DNA of 50,080 nucleotides, taken from contig CAYWKU010000025.1 of assembly GCA_964459325.1 (NCBI GenBank), positions 1 through 50,080 on the forward strand. The letters are read 5' to 3'. Source of the stretch: CAYWKU01 sp964459325. Lineage in GTDB: Bacteria > RBG-13-61-14 > CAYWKU01. Under the pieces are notes generated by a model, which saw only the letters and a program-made list of their open reading frames with translations, did no database searches and was not told the origin of the DNA. The translations under genes were made by a program, and so were the position numbers. Below are positions 31,238-39,888 of the stretch, in pieces (within the stretch, counting starts at the first letter, position 1; each line of letters opens with the position of its first letter).

Positions 31238-32106
31238 CTACTACGAAAACCAAAGGAAAGGAGAAGACAAAGGAACTCATTGAAAAGCTCAAACAGGGTA
31301 TCAACGATGTCCAGAGCAGCAAGGAATTCAGACGGATACTCAAGGCCATGTCCATGTTTCACCGTTACTCTTGGTGCAACTGCCTTCTTATCGCTTTGCA
31401 AATGCCTTCAGCAACACGGGTGGCAGGTTATAAGACATGGCAGAAACTCGGTAGACAGGTCAAAAAGGGCGAGAAAGGGATTGCTATTTTCGCTCCAATG
31501 AGTGTGAAAAGGAAAGATGAGACGCTTGAGGAAGACAAAGAGGACGAAGACGAATACTTCCTCATATTTCGGGTTGTTCACGTCTTTGATGTTTCCCAAA
31601 CAGAAGGCGAACCACTACCCGAACTGCATTCACTGAACCTTAGGGATAGCCACAAAGGCATGCTACGAACTCTCCTCAAATACTGCGATAACAAACAACC
31701 ACCTATCAAGGTCAGGTTTGTACCTCTCTCCAACTGCTACGGTTATTCCACGCTGGGAGAAGTGATTATTGATGAAAACAGAAATCCAACCGAGCAGGCA
31801 GTAGTCCTCATCCACGAAATCGCACATGAATTGATACACCACACCAAGACGATACGGAAGGAATTGACGGAGGAGCAAAAGGAGATGGAAGCGGAAGCCA
31901 CGGCGTTTGTGGTATGCAACAACATCGGATTGCCGGAGGTGGGTTCGGAAAGATACTTGAGCCTGTATCACCGGTCTTATGATTTGCAGCAATCGCTTGA
32001 AGCCATCCATCGCGCCGCCGGCGAAATTCTCAACGCCATTTATCCAGAGGAAGGAGGTGAGAAGGAATGTGCGCCATCAGATGCCAGGGATGCGGTGAAA
32101 CAATAG
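31234..32106 (+). CDS. ArdC-type antirestriction protein (ssDNA-binding plus zincin domain)
   Basis: 290 aa. The N-terminal ArdC domain (SMFHRYSWCNCLLIALQMPSA, GYKTWQKLGRQVKKGEKGI, about residues 40-90) binds single-stranded DNA in plasmid relatives. It is followed by an M78/IrrE-like metallopeptidase with HEIAH (194-198) and the later EMEAEATAFVV glutamate helix. ArdC proteins protect incoming DNA from restriction. An acidic insert (EEDKEDEDE) separates the domains. The C-terminal 13 codons overlap the next ORF. Confidence 0.85.
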   Translation: MTTTKTKGKEKTKELIEKLKQGINDVQSSKEFRRILKAMSMFHRYSWCNCLLIALQMPSATRVAGYKTWQKLGRQVKKGEKGIAIFAPMSVKRKDETLEEDKEDEDEYFLIFRVVHVFDVSQTEGEPLPELHSLNLRDSHKGMLRTLLKYCDNKQPPIKVRFVPLSNCYGYSTLGEVIIDENRNPTEQAVVLIHEIAHELIHHTKTIRKELTEEQKEMEAEATAFVVCNNIGLPEVGSERYLSLYHRSYDLQQSLEAIHRAAGEILNAIYPEEGGEKECAPSDARDAVKQ

Positions 32107-32255
32107 AAAACCACGACCAGGTAATCCAAGTGAGAATGGGCTTTATCGAACGCTTTGATTATACACCAGAGGTCGAAATCGCCTATTTCCACGCCGCGTG
32201 TTTTCTCGCCAACGTAAACCCACTCGTTATGCTTGAGCAGGCTGTCCTGCAATAA
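32067..32255 (+). CDS. Small zinc-finger-like protein
   Basis: 62 aa. CQGCGE near residue 6 and FHAAC near residue 41 can form one zinc site. AAGGAGGTGAGAAGGA precedes the ATG, within the end of the ArdC gene. Unknown function; possibly a nucleic-acid or protein-binding accessory. Confidence 0.65.
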   Translation: MCAIRCQGCGETIENHDQVIQVRMGFIERFDYTPEVEIAYFHAACFLANVNPLVMLEQAVLQ

Positions 32256-32302
32256 ACCCGCCTCAATTCTCAAATACTTTATATTGAAAGGAGGTGAACT
32301 CT

Positions 32303-32479
32303 ATGCACACTCAAATCAACTGCAGTATGTGTGATGAGCCAATCGAGGACCTGGAAAGCTATAACCACGAAATACGCCGCTGTGCGGAAGTAAACGGCGA
32401 CCTTTGCCCAAAAATGCAGTATGGCTTCTACCACACCCATTGGCTCCCAAAAGACGAAGAACCCGCCGAGGAAGAATAA
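32303..32479 (+). CDS. Small Cys/His-rich protein
   Basis: 58 aa; CSMCDEP at the N-terminus, further Cys at RRC and LCPK, and YHTHW resemble the zinc-binding pattern of the preceding small protein. AAAGGAGGTGAA sits at good distance; ATG preferred over a GTG three codons earlier. Acidic tail. Confidence 0.6.
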   Translation: MHTQINCSMCDEPIEDLESYNHEIRRCAEVNGDLCPKMQYGFYHTHWLPKDEEPAEEE

Positions 32480-32625
32480 CCAAACCCGACAACCGAATAC
32501 ATTGAGAGGAGGTGAATAATCCAAGGGCAGAAGTGCGTCCATAATCCAACATTCAGCCAACTTACAGCGCCCCGGCTTGCCATCGCGCAGGTCGGGGCCT
32601 GTCATTTTCAGGGAAGGAGATGAAA
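32480..32625. other. Spacer with an orphan ribosome site and a hairpin
   Basis: A strong AGAGGAGGTGA (32505-32515) has no ATG after it; only a 10-codon GTG frame. A GCCCCG/CGGGGC hairpin (32569-32574, 32593-32598) precedes the Rad52-like gene. This suggests a lost small gene of the same series. Confidence 0.4.
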
Positions 32626-33240
32626 ATGAAACCTGAAACTCGCGAAATACTGGAGCGTTCCTTCGCGCCGGAGCAGATAAAGCAACGCCAGGGCAACTTC
32701 GGCCAGACGCTCGACTATATCGAAGGCCACGCGGTCATCGAGAGGCTGAACGAGGCCTTTGAGGGCGACTGGTCGTTCGAAATCACCTGGCAACACATCG
32801 GCGACGATGAAGTCCTCATCATGGGAAGGCTCGCCGCAACCGGTATCATCAAGGAGCAATTCGGCAGCTCGAAGGTTACCAGAAACAGGGACGACAACAG
32901 CGTTATCAGCATCGGCGACGACCTCAAATCCGCAACCACCGACGCCCTCAAAAAGGCCGCCACACTGCTCGGAATAGGCCTCCACTTATACCATAGCCAT
33001 CAACCCTACCACTCCACCGGCGCCAACTATCACAACCACCACGACAAGGGCAACGGCAACGGAGGCGGCAACGGCAGGGCCACCACTAAGCAGATCAAGG
33101 CCATTTTCGCCATCGCCCAGGACAAAGGCATCTCCAACAAGGATGTCAGAGACCTCTGCGTTGATGCATGCGGCAAACTCCCGGACTACCTCACTAAGTC
33201 CGAAGCCAGCGAAATCATCCAAGACATATCCGCCCGCTAA
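32626..33240 (+). CDS. Rad52/Rad22-type single-strand annealing protein
   Basis: 204 aa. The N-terminal domain (QGNFGQTLDYIEGHAVIERLNEAFEGDWSFEI and TDALKKAATLLGIGLHLY) matches Rad52-family annealing proteins of phages and mobile elements. A Gly/Asn/His-rich linker (about 128-152) leads to a helical tail (KQIKAIFAIAQDKGI...LTKSEASEIIQ). It anneals complementary strands during element replication or recombination. ATG 32626 has GGAAGGAG 6 bases upstream; an ATG at 32620 is too close. Confidence 0.88.
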   Translation: MKPETREILERSFAPEQIKQRQGNFGQTLDYIEGHAVIERLNEAFEGDWSFEITWQHIGDDEVLIMGRLAATGIIKEQFGSSKVTRNRDDNSVISIGDDLKSATTDALKKAATLLGIGLHLYHSHQPYHSTGANYHNHHDKGNGNGGGNGRATTKQIKAIFAIAQDKGISNKDVRDLCVDACGKLPDYLTKSEASEIIQDISAR

Positions 33241-33356
33241 ACCCGCACCGAGGGTCGGCCGCACCCGCCTGTCGGCCCTCATCACTCATACCTCACCAAC
33301 TTATGACCGCATCTGTCATTAACCACCTTCACTATGGTTGAAGAAAGGAGTTACCC

Positions 33357-33839
33357 ATGCTAAGGAAAAGAATAGCCTTATGGCTGGCGTTATTCCTGCT
33401 TATTGTTCCTGTAGCCACACCAGCGGAAAGTGAGGATGTCTTCCGGGTAATCCGCGTGGTGGATGGAGACACACTGGTCATATCGGGAGGCAATAAAGTC
33501 CGACTACTCGGAGTAAACACGCCGGAACTTCACCATCCGAAGAAGCCGGTTCAATGCTTCGCACACGAAGCCAAAAGGTATGTTCAAAACCGGGTAAAAG
33601 GGGAAAACATCAAACTCACTTATGAAGGCTCCAAAAAAGGCCCGTATGGGCGTATATTGGCATGGGTCTGGTATGGAGATGGGTATAAGAAACTATTGAA
33701 CGCCGACATCATCCGGGACGGCTACGGCTTCTCATATCGCAAATACCCAACATCCCGTCTCAAACAACTCAACCGCCTCGAAGCCCAGGCCCGAAAAGCC
33801 GAACGGGGCTTATGGGCACCGGGAGCGTGTGGGGATTAA
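33357..33839 (+). CDS. Secreted thermonuclease-like (SNase) nuclease
   Basis: 160 aa. Hydrophobic signal peptide (about residues 5-22, ending near TPAES) then a staphylococcal-nuclease fold: VVDGDTL (calcium Asp), RLLGVNTPELHHP (catalytic Arg and Glu) and KKGPYGRILAWV (second Arg). Length matches small exported TNases. AAAGGAG before ATG. It may degrade extracellular DNA or act in the envelope during transfer. Confidence 0.9.
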   Translation: MLRKRIALWLALFLLIVPVATPAESEDVFRVIRVVDGDTLVISGGNKVRLLGVNTPELHHPKKPVQCFAHEAKRYVQNRVKGENIKLTYEGSKKGPYGRILAWVWYGDGYKKLLNADIIRDGYGFSYRKYPTSRLKQLNRLEAQARKAERGLWAPGACGD

Positions 33840-33878
33840 TGCAACTACAAATACGAAATTATTGAACTCGCTTAATGC

Positions 33879-33907
33879 TTGACAAAAAGAGCAATAAAGG
33901 CTAAACA
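33879..33907 (+). promoter_or_regulatory. Putative promoter of the hsd operon
   Basis: TTGACA (33879-33884), 17 bp, TAAACA (33902-33907, weak). About 85 bases before hsdM. Confidence 0.45.
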
Positions 33908-33992
33908 TCAGAAACGATGGTTGAGGGCAATTATTGAAGGGGATAAATTCCGTTATAAAAGTTAAAGACCATGATTTCGGAAGGATGTGATT

Positions 33993-36005
33993 ATGAACAA
34001 CTTTAACGAAAAGGTAAGCTTTATTTGGTCAATTGCAGACCTCCTCCGTGGTCCCTACAAGCCTAATCAGTTCAAAGACGTTATGCTTCCGATGACTGTT
34101 CTCCGAAGGCTGGATTGTGTGCTTGAACCCACCAAAGAAAAGGTACTGCAAAAACAGAAAAAACTCCAGGGAAGTAAGGTCACAAACACGGAGAAGATCC
34201 TCAACAAGGTAGCAGGTGTTAATTTTCACAATACAAGCCGTTTCACCTTTGAAAAGCTTAAAGGAGACCCCAATAACATCGCAGCTAATTTAACCAACTA
34301 CATCAAAGGTTTCTCCTCCACGGCCCGTGATATTATCGAACATTTCAGCTTTGAGGAGCAAATCGCAAAGCTTGATAAGCATGATAGATTGTTCCTTCTT
34401 GTGTCAAAGTTTTGTGATATAAACCTTCATCCTGACGCAGTATCCAACCTGGAGATGGGCTATATCTTTGAAGAACTCATAAGAAAGTTTAACGAGGCAA
34501 GCAACGAAGAAGCCGGGGACTATTTCACTCCACGAGAAGTTATTCGGTTAATGGTGGATTTACTTTTTCTCCCCGATGATGATATGTTGTCCAAAGAAGG
34601 CATTGTGAAAACTCTTTACGACCCGGCATGTGGTACAGGTGGAATGTTATCAGTAGCCGAGGATTATTTGCGAGAATTAAATCCGGATGCCCACCTGGAG
34701 GTTTTCGGGCAAGACTACAACGACCAGTCTTACGCTATTTGCGGGTCGGATATGATGATTAAAGGTCAGAATATCGAAAATATTGCCTTCGATGACAGTT
34801 TCACTGATGACCACTTTCCACAACATAAGTTTGACTACATGCTTGCTAATCCTCCTTTCGGAGTGAAATGGGAAACTCAGGCAGATTTTATCAAACGGGA
34901 ACGCGATGAACAGGGCTTCGGCGGACGCTTTGGTGCGGGTTTGCCTCCAATAGACGACGGAGCATTCCTTTTTCTCCAACACATGATAAGCAAAATGAAG
35001 GACCCTAAGGATGGTGGCACCAGGCTTGGAATTGTTTTCAATGGCTCGCCTTTGTTCAGCGGTGGTGCGGGTTCGGGTCAAAGTGAAATCCGTCGTTGGA
35101 TTATCGAGAATGACTGGCTCGAAGCTATTATCGCTATGCCCGACCAGTTATTCTACAATACGGGTATTTATACCTATGTCTGGATAGTCACCAATCGAAA
35201 GGAACCGGCCCAGAAAGGTAAAATCCAGCTTATAAATGGAGCGGGCTACTTCAAAAAGATGCGCAAAAGCCTCGGTCAAAAGCGACATGAAGTCTGTGAA
35301 GACCAGCGGGTGGATATAACACGCCTTTATGGCAAATTCAGGAAAAGCGAAAATGTGCGTATATTCGATAATTCTGATTTCGGCTATTGGCGCATTACTG
35401 TCGAACGACCTCTTCGCCGTAACTTTGCGGTGACGGATGAGAGGCTTGAAAGGCTCAAGGAAGTAAAAGCGTTCGTAAATCTTGCTACCAGCAAAAAGCG
35501 GAAAGATACAAAGACCGCTGAGAAGGAGATTGAAGAAGGTAGACGTAAGCAGCAGGCTATTCTCGAAGCGTTAAGACCTCTGGAGAGAGAAGGGGTTATG
35601 AAAAATCGTGAGCAATTCGGAGAAATGGTTAAAGAAGCCGTCAAGGAAGCCGGGTTAAAAGTGCCCGCGAACCTCCTGAAAGCTATACTGAAAGCTTTAG
35701 GTGAACGTGATGAAACAGCCGATACTTGCACAGATACCAAAGGAAATCCCGAACCTGACCCCGAACTCCGGGACTATGAAAACATTCCATTGAAGGAAGA
35801 TATTGACGAGTATATGGAGCGGGAGGTTTATCCGCATGTTCCCGATGCCTGGATGGATACTTCAAAGACCAAAGTCGGGTACGAAATTAATTTCAATCGC
35901 CACTTCTATAAGTATGTGCCGCCTCGGCCCCTTGAAGAGATAGAGAAAGATTTGAAGACCATCGAGAAAGAGATCGCCGATATGCTGGCTGAGGTTACGG
36001 AATGA
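33993..36005 (+). CDS. hsdM: Type I restriction-modification methyltransferase subunit HsdM
   Basis: 670-aa N6-adenine methyltransferase. N-terminal HsdM helical domain (SFIWSIADLLRGPYKPNQFKDVMLPMTVLRRLD), SAM motif DPACGTGGM (about 210) and catalytic NPPF (about 287). The C-terminal 200 residues (charged helical, EKEIEEGRRKQQ) are an extension of the long HsdM type. With HsdS it modifies the recognised site, and with HsdR it restricts. ATG 33993 after GGAAGGA. Next gene overlaps by 4 bases. Confidence 0.93.
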   Translation: MNNFNEKVSFIWSIADLLRGPYKPNQFKDVMLPMTVLRRLDCVLEPTKEKVLQKQKKLQGSKVTNTEKILNKVAGVNFHNTSRFTFEKLKGDPNNIAANLTNYIKGFSSTARDIIEHFSFEEQIAKLDKHDRLFLLVSKFCDINLHPDAVSNLEMGYIFEELIRKFNEASNEEAGDYFTPREVIRLMVDLLFLPDDDMLSKEGIVKTLYDPACGTGGMLSVAEDYLRELNPDAHLEVFGQDYNDQSYAICGSDMMIKGQNIENIAFDDSFTDDHFPQHKFDYMLANPPFGVKWETQADFIKRERDEQGFGGRFGAGLPPIDDGAFLFLQHMISKMKDPKDGGTRLGIVFNGSPLFSGGAGSGQSEIRRWIIENDWLEAIIAMPDQLFYNTGIYTYVWIVTNRKEPAQKGKIQLINGAGYFKKMRKSLGQKRHEVCEDQRVDITRLYGKFRKSENVRIFDNSDFGYWRITVERPLRRNFAVTDERLERLKEVKAFVNLATSKKRKDTKTAEKEIEEGRRKQQAILEALRPLEREGVMKNREQFGEMVKEAVKEAGLKVPANLLKAILKALGERDETADTCTDTKGNPEPDPELRDYENIPLKEDIDEYMEREVYPHVPDAWMDTSKTKVGYEINFNRHFYKYVPPRPLEEIEKDLKTIEKEIADMLAEVTE

Positions 36006-36850
36006 GCCATTCGGAAAATGCCCCCACAAAGTCCATTGACAATAAATCACTGGAACGGTCTGACGGATTGAGAAAACTCGTCTTTCAGGAGATCAAGGAG
36101 CATAGAGGAACCTATTTTGTCCATTATTCACCTGCAGGGGCGGGGCAGTATTTTGCATTACTTACCCTTGTTTTTTTAAGAGATGAAGAAGTTTCAGAGA
36201 TTGCGAAGCTAATGGAGCAGGAATGCACTATATGGATGCAACGCTATCAAGTGCCGATAATGGTTAGTGCCTTTGACGATGCTGATAACCTTATTGGCGT
36301 TAAGGAAATACGCGGATGTGACCATCTGATCGGAGTTTTGGAAGACGAGAAGCCCGTCTATCACTGGGAGTTGCTAAAGGATGAAGAGTTTCCCTGGGGG
36401 CCTCTCCATGAATCTTACTTGCTTGATATATATACAGATGTTCCATACACCTCCGCAGAAGAAAGACGCGAAAAGATATTGGCACAATTCCGAGCAGAAC
36501 GGAAATTATTTTTCGTTATAGCGATGTGGGGCATTGTCGTGCCTGCTGCTGTAGGAATAATCGGGCTTACAAATCCTATCCTTGGTGTTGTTATCGTCAT
36601 CTACGCAGTAGGCAAAGCAACATATCATGCATTGAAGATGCTTGGCTATGTCAAGAAAAGCAAGGCTGATAAGCAGAAAGATGCTGAAGAACTCAGGATG
36701 AGACATCACCACTATCATTGCGAACGGAATCCGGAAGGGTTCATGAGATTGAAGGCCGAAAACTTCGAGCGAGAAGCCCAAGAGAGGACGCGGAAGGAAG
36801 CTGAGGAGATCAAAAGAGGGCAGATCATTGAACCAGGGGTTGCCGAATGA
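36002..36850 (+). CDS. Unknown membrane-anchored protein in the hsd operon
   Basis: 282 aa, not recognised. The N-terminal soluble part (1-165) may be a mixed alpha/beta domain (QYFALLTLVFLRDEEVSEIAKLMEQ). Two adjacent hydrophobic segments at about 169-188 and 192-208 form a membrane hairpin, and the C-terminal 65 residues are a highly charged helix with HHHYH. It starts inside the hsdM stop (ATGA), so it is produced with HsdM. Membrane proteins are unusual in type I systems. Confidence 0.75.
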   Translation: MSHSENAPTKSIDNKSLERSDGLRKLVFQEIKEHRGTYFVHYSPAGAGQYFALLTLVFLRDEEVSEIAKLMEQECTIWMQRYQVPIMVSAFDDADNLIGVKEIRGCDHLIGVLEDEKPVYHWELLKDEEFPWGPLHESYLLDIYTDVPYTSAEERREKILAQFRAERKLFFVIAMWGIVVPAAVGIIGLTNPILGVVIVIYAVGKATYHALKMLGYVKKSKADKQKDAEELRMRHHHYHCERNPEGFMRLKAENFEREAQERTRKEAEEIKRGQIIEPGVAE

Positions 36851-36915
36851 GCAGCAAGCTATATGCTGAATACAAGCCCTCTGGCGAGGAGTGGTTGGGG
36901 GAGGTGACGGAATGA
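36847..36915 (+). pseudogene. 5' remnant of an hsdS gene
   Basis: 22 codons, starting inside the preceding stop: YKPSGEEWLGEV matches the opening of the full hsdS at 37385 (YKPSGIEWVGKI), then a stop. So an earlier hsdS was replaced or interrupted here by the ORF at 36912. Confidence 0.6.
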
Positions 36916-37364
36916 TCGTGGAAATAATTTCTGCTTGCATCGCCCTGTTCGCGGTCATTGTATCCGTCTGGTTCGGCCGGAAAAACCACTGCCTCAATCG
37001 TAAGAATGCCGAACTTCAGAGGAGGCTTCTTGAACTGGAGGAGAACCGGGAAGCAGCTCAAAGAAAGGCCGCGTCAAAGGCACAGCTTCGAGCGCGGATT
37101 GTTCAAGATGGGCGTGATCTATTGATGATTACAAACGACGGTGAGAGTGAAGCGCGTAATATTGTATTGAAATTAGACGGACAGCCCTTTAAGGATCACT
37201 GCGCCTCGTACAGAAATGACTGGGAAGCAAAAATAATCGATGCCCATTCAGAAGCGACGAGTCCCATAGCTCCCTGCGATGAATGCGCCCCTCCTTGGAA
37301 GATTGAAATCTTTTGGGAGGATGACTCAGGAGAGCCTGAATACCACAGACACACGTTGACTTGA
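36912..37364 (+). CDS. Small membrane-anchored coiled-coil protein
   Basis: 150 aa. N-terminal transmembrane helix (about 3-21), coiled coil (about 27-60), then a small beta-rich domain (LLMITNDGESEARNIVLKLDG) ending in a region with CDEC. Good ribosome site GGGGGAGGTGA. It lies between the hsdS remnant and intact hsdS. Function unknown. Confidence 0.7.
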   Translation: MIVEIISACIALFAVIVSVWFGRKNHCLNRKNAELQRRLLELEENREAAQRKAASKAQLRARIVQDGRDLLMITNDGESEARNIVLKLDGQPFKDHCASYRNDWEAKIIDAHSEATSPIAPCDECAPPWKIEIFWEDDSGEPEYHRHTLT

Positions 37365-37384
37365 TGATTTAGCGAAAGCATAAA

Positions 37385-38743
37385 ATGAATATGAAGCCCT
37401 ACAAAAAATACAAGCCCTCCGGCATTGAATGGGTAGGTAAAATACCGGAACATTGGGAGGTTGATCGCGCTAAGTGGACTGTTACCGATTGCCGCAACGG
37501 CATCTGGGGTGAAGAACCAGACGACATTAATGATCTCCCGTGTGTCCGTGTCGCGGACTTTGATCGAACTGCCTTTCGAGTGCGTATCGATGATCCGACA
37601 ATGCGTGCGGTGGCACCAAATGAAAGGCGAGGCCGACTCCTGCAAAGTGGTGATTTGCTACTGGAGAAATCAGGCGGAGGCGACCTGCAACCAGTCGGCG
37701 CAGTAATGCAGTACGACCACGATGTTGAGGCTGTTTGCGCAAACTTTATTGCTCGTATGCCCGTGGCTCCCGGCTACGCATCGCGTTTTCTGACCTACTT
37801 GCATGGGCATCTAAACGCAGGCGGGGTGAACACACGCTCGATCAAGCAAACGACTGGAATACAGAACATCGACTCGCAGCAGTATCTGAATGAGGCGGTG
37901 GCGCATCCGCCGCTGGACGAGCAACGGGCCATCGCCTCCTTCCTTGACCGAGAGACGGGTCGGATTGATGGGCTTATTGAGAAGAAGGAGCGGTTTATCG
38001 AGTTGCTCAAGGAGAAGCGGAAGGCGCTCATTACCCATGCCGTCACAAAAGGCCTCGACCCCAACGCTCCTATGAAAGACTCCGGCATTGAATGGCTGGG
38101 GAAAATACCGGAGCATTGGGAGGTTGATCGCGCTAAGTGGACTGTTACCGATTGCCGCAACGGCATCTGGGGTGAAGAACCAGACGACATTAATGATCTC
38201 CCGTGTGTCCGTGTCGCGGACTTTGATCGAACTGCCTTTCGAGTGCGTATCGATGATCCGACAATGCGTGCGGTGGCACCAAATGAAAGGCGAGGCCGAC
38301 TCCTGCAAAGTGGTGATTTGCTACTGGAGAAATCAGGCGGAGGCGACCTGCAACCAGTCGGCGCAGTAATGCAGTACGACCACGATGTTGAGGCTGTTTG
38401 CGCAAACTTTATTGCTCGTATGCCCGTGGCTCCCGGCTACGCATCGCGTTTTCTGACCTACTTGCATGGGCATCTAAACGCAGGCGGGGTGAACACACGC
38501 TCGATCAAGCAAACGACTGGAATACAGAACATCGACTCGCAGCAGTATCTGAATGAGGCGGTGGCGCATCCGCCGCTGGACGAGCAACGGGCCATCGCCT
38601 CCTTCCTTGACCGAGAAACCGGTCGAATTGACGAGTTGGTAAGCAAAACCAAAGAGAGCATCGAGAAGCTTCGGGAATACCGCACTGCTTTGATAACGGC
38701 GGCAGTAACGGGTAAGATAGATATTGGGGGGAATGGCTCATGA
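37385..38743 (+). CDS. hsdS: Type I specificity subunit HsdS with two identical recognition halves
   Basis: 452 aa. Two copies of target-recognition domain plus conserved helix (about residues 12-235 and 233-450). Each half begins SGIEW-GKIPEHWEVDRAKW and ends in a coiled-coil spacer (FLDRETGRID-L). 503 bp are identical between halves (37451-37953, 38114-38616; offset 663). Normal HsdS proteins have different TRDs for the two half-sites, so this one should read a symmetric bipartite target. Starts 20 bp after the previous gene without a clear ribosome site, and its stop overlaps the IrrE-type gene. Composition is more GC-rich than hsdM and hsdR, as if acquired separately. Confidence 0.9.
   Translation: MNMKPYKKYKPSGIEWVGKIPEHWEVDRAKWTVTDCRNGIWGEEPDDINDLPCVRVADFDRTAFRVRIDDPTMRAVAPNERRGRLLQSGDLLLEKSGGGDLQPVGAVMQYDHDVEAVCANFIARMPVAPGYASRFLTYLHGHLNAGGVNTRSIKQTTGIQNIDSQQYLNEAVAHPPLDEQRAIASFLDRETGRIDGLIEKKERFIELLKEKRKALITHAVTKGLDPNAPMKDSGIEWLGKIPEHWEVDRAKWTVTDCRNGIWGEEPDDINDLPCVRVADFDRTAFRVRIDDPTMRAVAPNERRGRLLQSGDLLLEKSGGGDLQPVGAVMQYDHDVEAVCANFIARMPVAPGYASRFLTYLHGHLNAGGVNTRSIKQTTGIQNIDSQQYLNEAVAHPPLDEQRAIASFLDRETGRIDELVSKTKESIEKLREYRTALITAAVTGKIDIGGNGS
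37451..37953 (+). repeat. 503-bp direct repeat, copy 1 (hsdS)
   Basis: Identical to 38114-38616; in frame, so both halves of HsdS share the same residues. The first mismatches flank it (a/g at 37450, g/a at 37954). Confidence 0.95.
38114..38616 (+). repeat. 503-bp direct repeat, copy 2 (hsdS)
   Basis: Second perfect copy of the recognition-domain segment. Perfect identity indicates recent duplication or gene conversion, or an assembly artefact to be ruled out with long reads. Confidence 0.95.
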
Positions 38744-39888
38744 CCCGCGTAACAATCAAACCGGAGCTGTTGACGTGGGCGCGGGAGCGTTCGGGCCGGA
38801 GCGCCGAGAGCCTGGCGAAGAAGTTCCCGAAGCTGGAAGAATGGGAGCGCGGCGGACGGCTTCCGACGTTCAAGCAGTTGGATAACTATGCCAAGGCGAC
38901 CCATGTGCCGTTCGGTTATTTCTTTCTGCGCGAGCCGCCAGAAGAGCGGGTTCCGATACCCGACCTGCGCATAGTCCGTAATCAGGAGAGAAGCCGTCCC
39001 AGCCCCGATCTCCTAGACACGATCCATGCAATGCAACGACGCCAGGCATGGCTCCGAGAGGACCGGATCGAATGCGAGGCGGAGCCGCTGGACTTCGTGG
39101 AAAGCGCCCAGACAGCAGACGATCCGCAAGGGGTCGGGCGTGAAATGCGACGGATGGTCGGCCTCGATGATGGCTGGGCCGCTAACGTCCGCAGCTGGCA
39201 GGAAGCAGTCAGCGAACTGAGACGTGCTATCGAACAGTTAGGGGTGATGGCCGTCATTAATGGCGTCGTAGGGAATAACACGCATCGCAAACTGGACGTT
39301 GAGGAGTTTCGAGGTTTCGCACTGAGCGACAAATACGCCCCCCTTATTTTCGTTAATGGAGCTGACGCAAAATCGGCACAAATGTTTACGCTGGTACACG
39401 AACTGGCTCACGTTTGGCTCGGAGAAAGCGCTCTGACGGATACCGGGTTGATATCGCAACCCTCGCAAGAGATCGAAGCGTGGTGCGATCGGACGGCAGC
39501 CGAGTTCCTTGTTCCTGCGCATGCGCTGAAAGCGTATTGGCGCGATGACAGGCACGAAGAGTCACCGTTCGAGACCATTGCGCGACGTTTCAAGGTAAGT
39601 CCCATTGTGGCGGGGCGCCGCGCCATGGACCTGCGCCTGGTGGAGCGGGAGAGGTTTTTTACGTTCTACCAGGAATACATTAACAGAGAGCGGAGACGGC
39701 CCGTTTCCGCGGGCGGCGGCGACTTCTACAACAACCAGAATACGCGGGTGGGCCAACTGTTTGCCACGCAGGTCATCCGCGCGGCAAAGGAAGGTCGTCT
39801 CGGTTTCAAGGAAGCCTACGACCTGACCGGACTACGCGGGGGAGCGTTTCAGGAATACGCCTATCGCCTCGGGATAGACCTGCCATGA
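38740..39888 (+). CDS. XRE-ImmA/IrrE family metallopeptidase (antitoxin or regulator)
   Basis: 382 aa. N-terminal HTH-like region (RSGRSAESLAKKFPKLEEWERG, then LPTFKQLDNYAKATHVPFGYFFL) and a central IrrE/ImmA metallopeptidase with HELAH at 220-224 and EIEAWCDRTAAEFLVP providing a downstream Glu. C-terminal extension of about 100 residues. It is translationally coupled to the hsdS stop and to the DUF4411 gene (ATGA overlaps both). The pair is a known toxin-antitoxin arrangement. GC-rich like hsdS, so the two may have moved together. Confidence 0.88.
   Translation: MTRVTIKPELLTWARERSGRSAESLAKKFPKLEEWERGGRLPTFKQLDNYAKATHVPFGYFFLREPPEERVPIPDLRIVRNQERSRPSPDLLDTIHAMQRRQAWLREDRIECEAEPLDFVESAQTADDPQGVGREMRRMVGLDDGWAANVRSWQEAVSELRRAIEQLGVMAVINGVVGNNTHRKLDVEEFRGFALSDKYAPLIFVNGADAKSAQMFTLVHELAHVWLGESALTDTGLISQPSQEIEAWCDRTAAEFLVPAHALKAYWRDDRHEESPFETIARRFKVSPIVAGRRAMDLRLVERERFFTFYQEYINRERRRPVSAGGGDFYNNQNTRVGQLFATQVIRAAKEGRLGFKEAYDLTGLRGGAFQEYAYRLGIDLP

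Noticed and set aside
36891..36911. Upstream GTG extension of the 150-aa membrane protein
   Set aside because: The ATG at 36912 has the GGAGGTGA ribosome site; the longer frame overlaps the hsdS remnant.
37451..38616. CRISPR array or tandem repeat array
   Set aside because: Two 503-bp in-frame copies within hsdS; no short regular repeats and spacers anywhere in the window.
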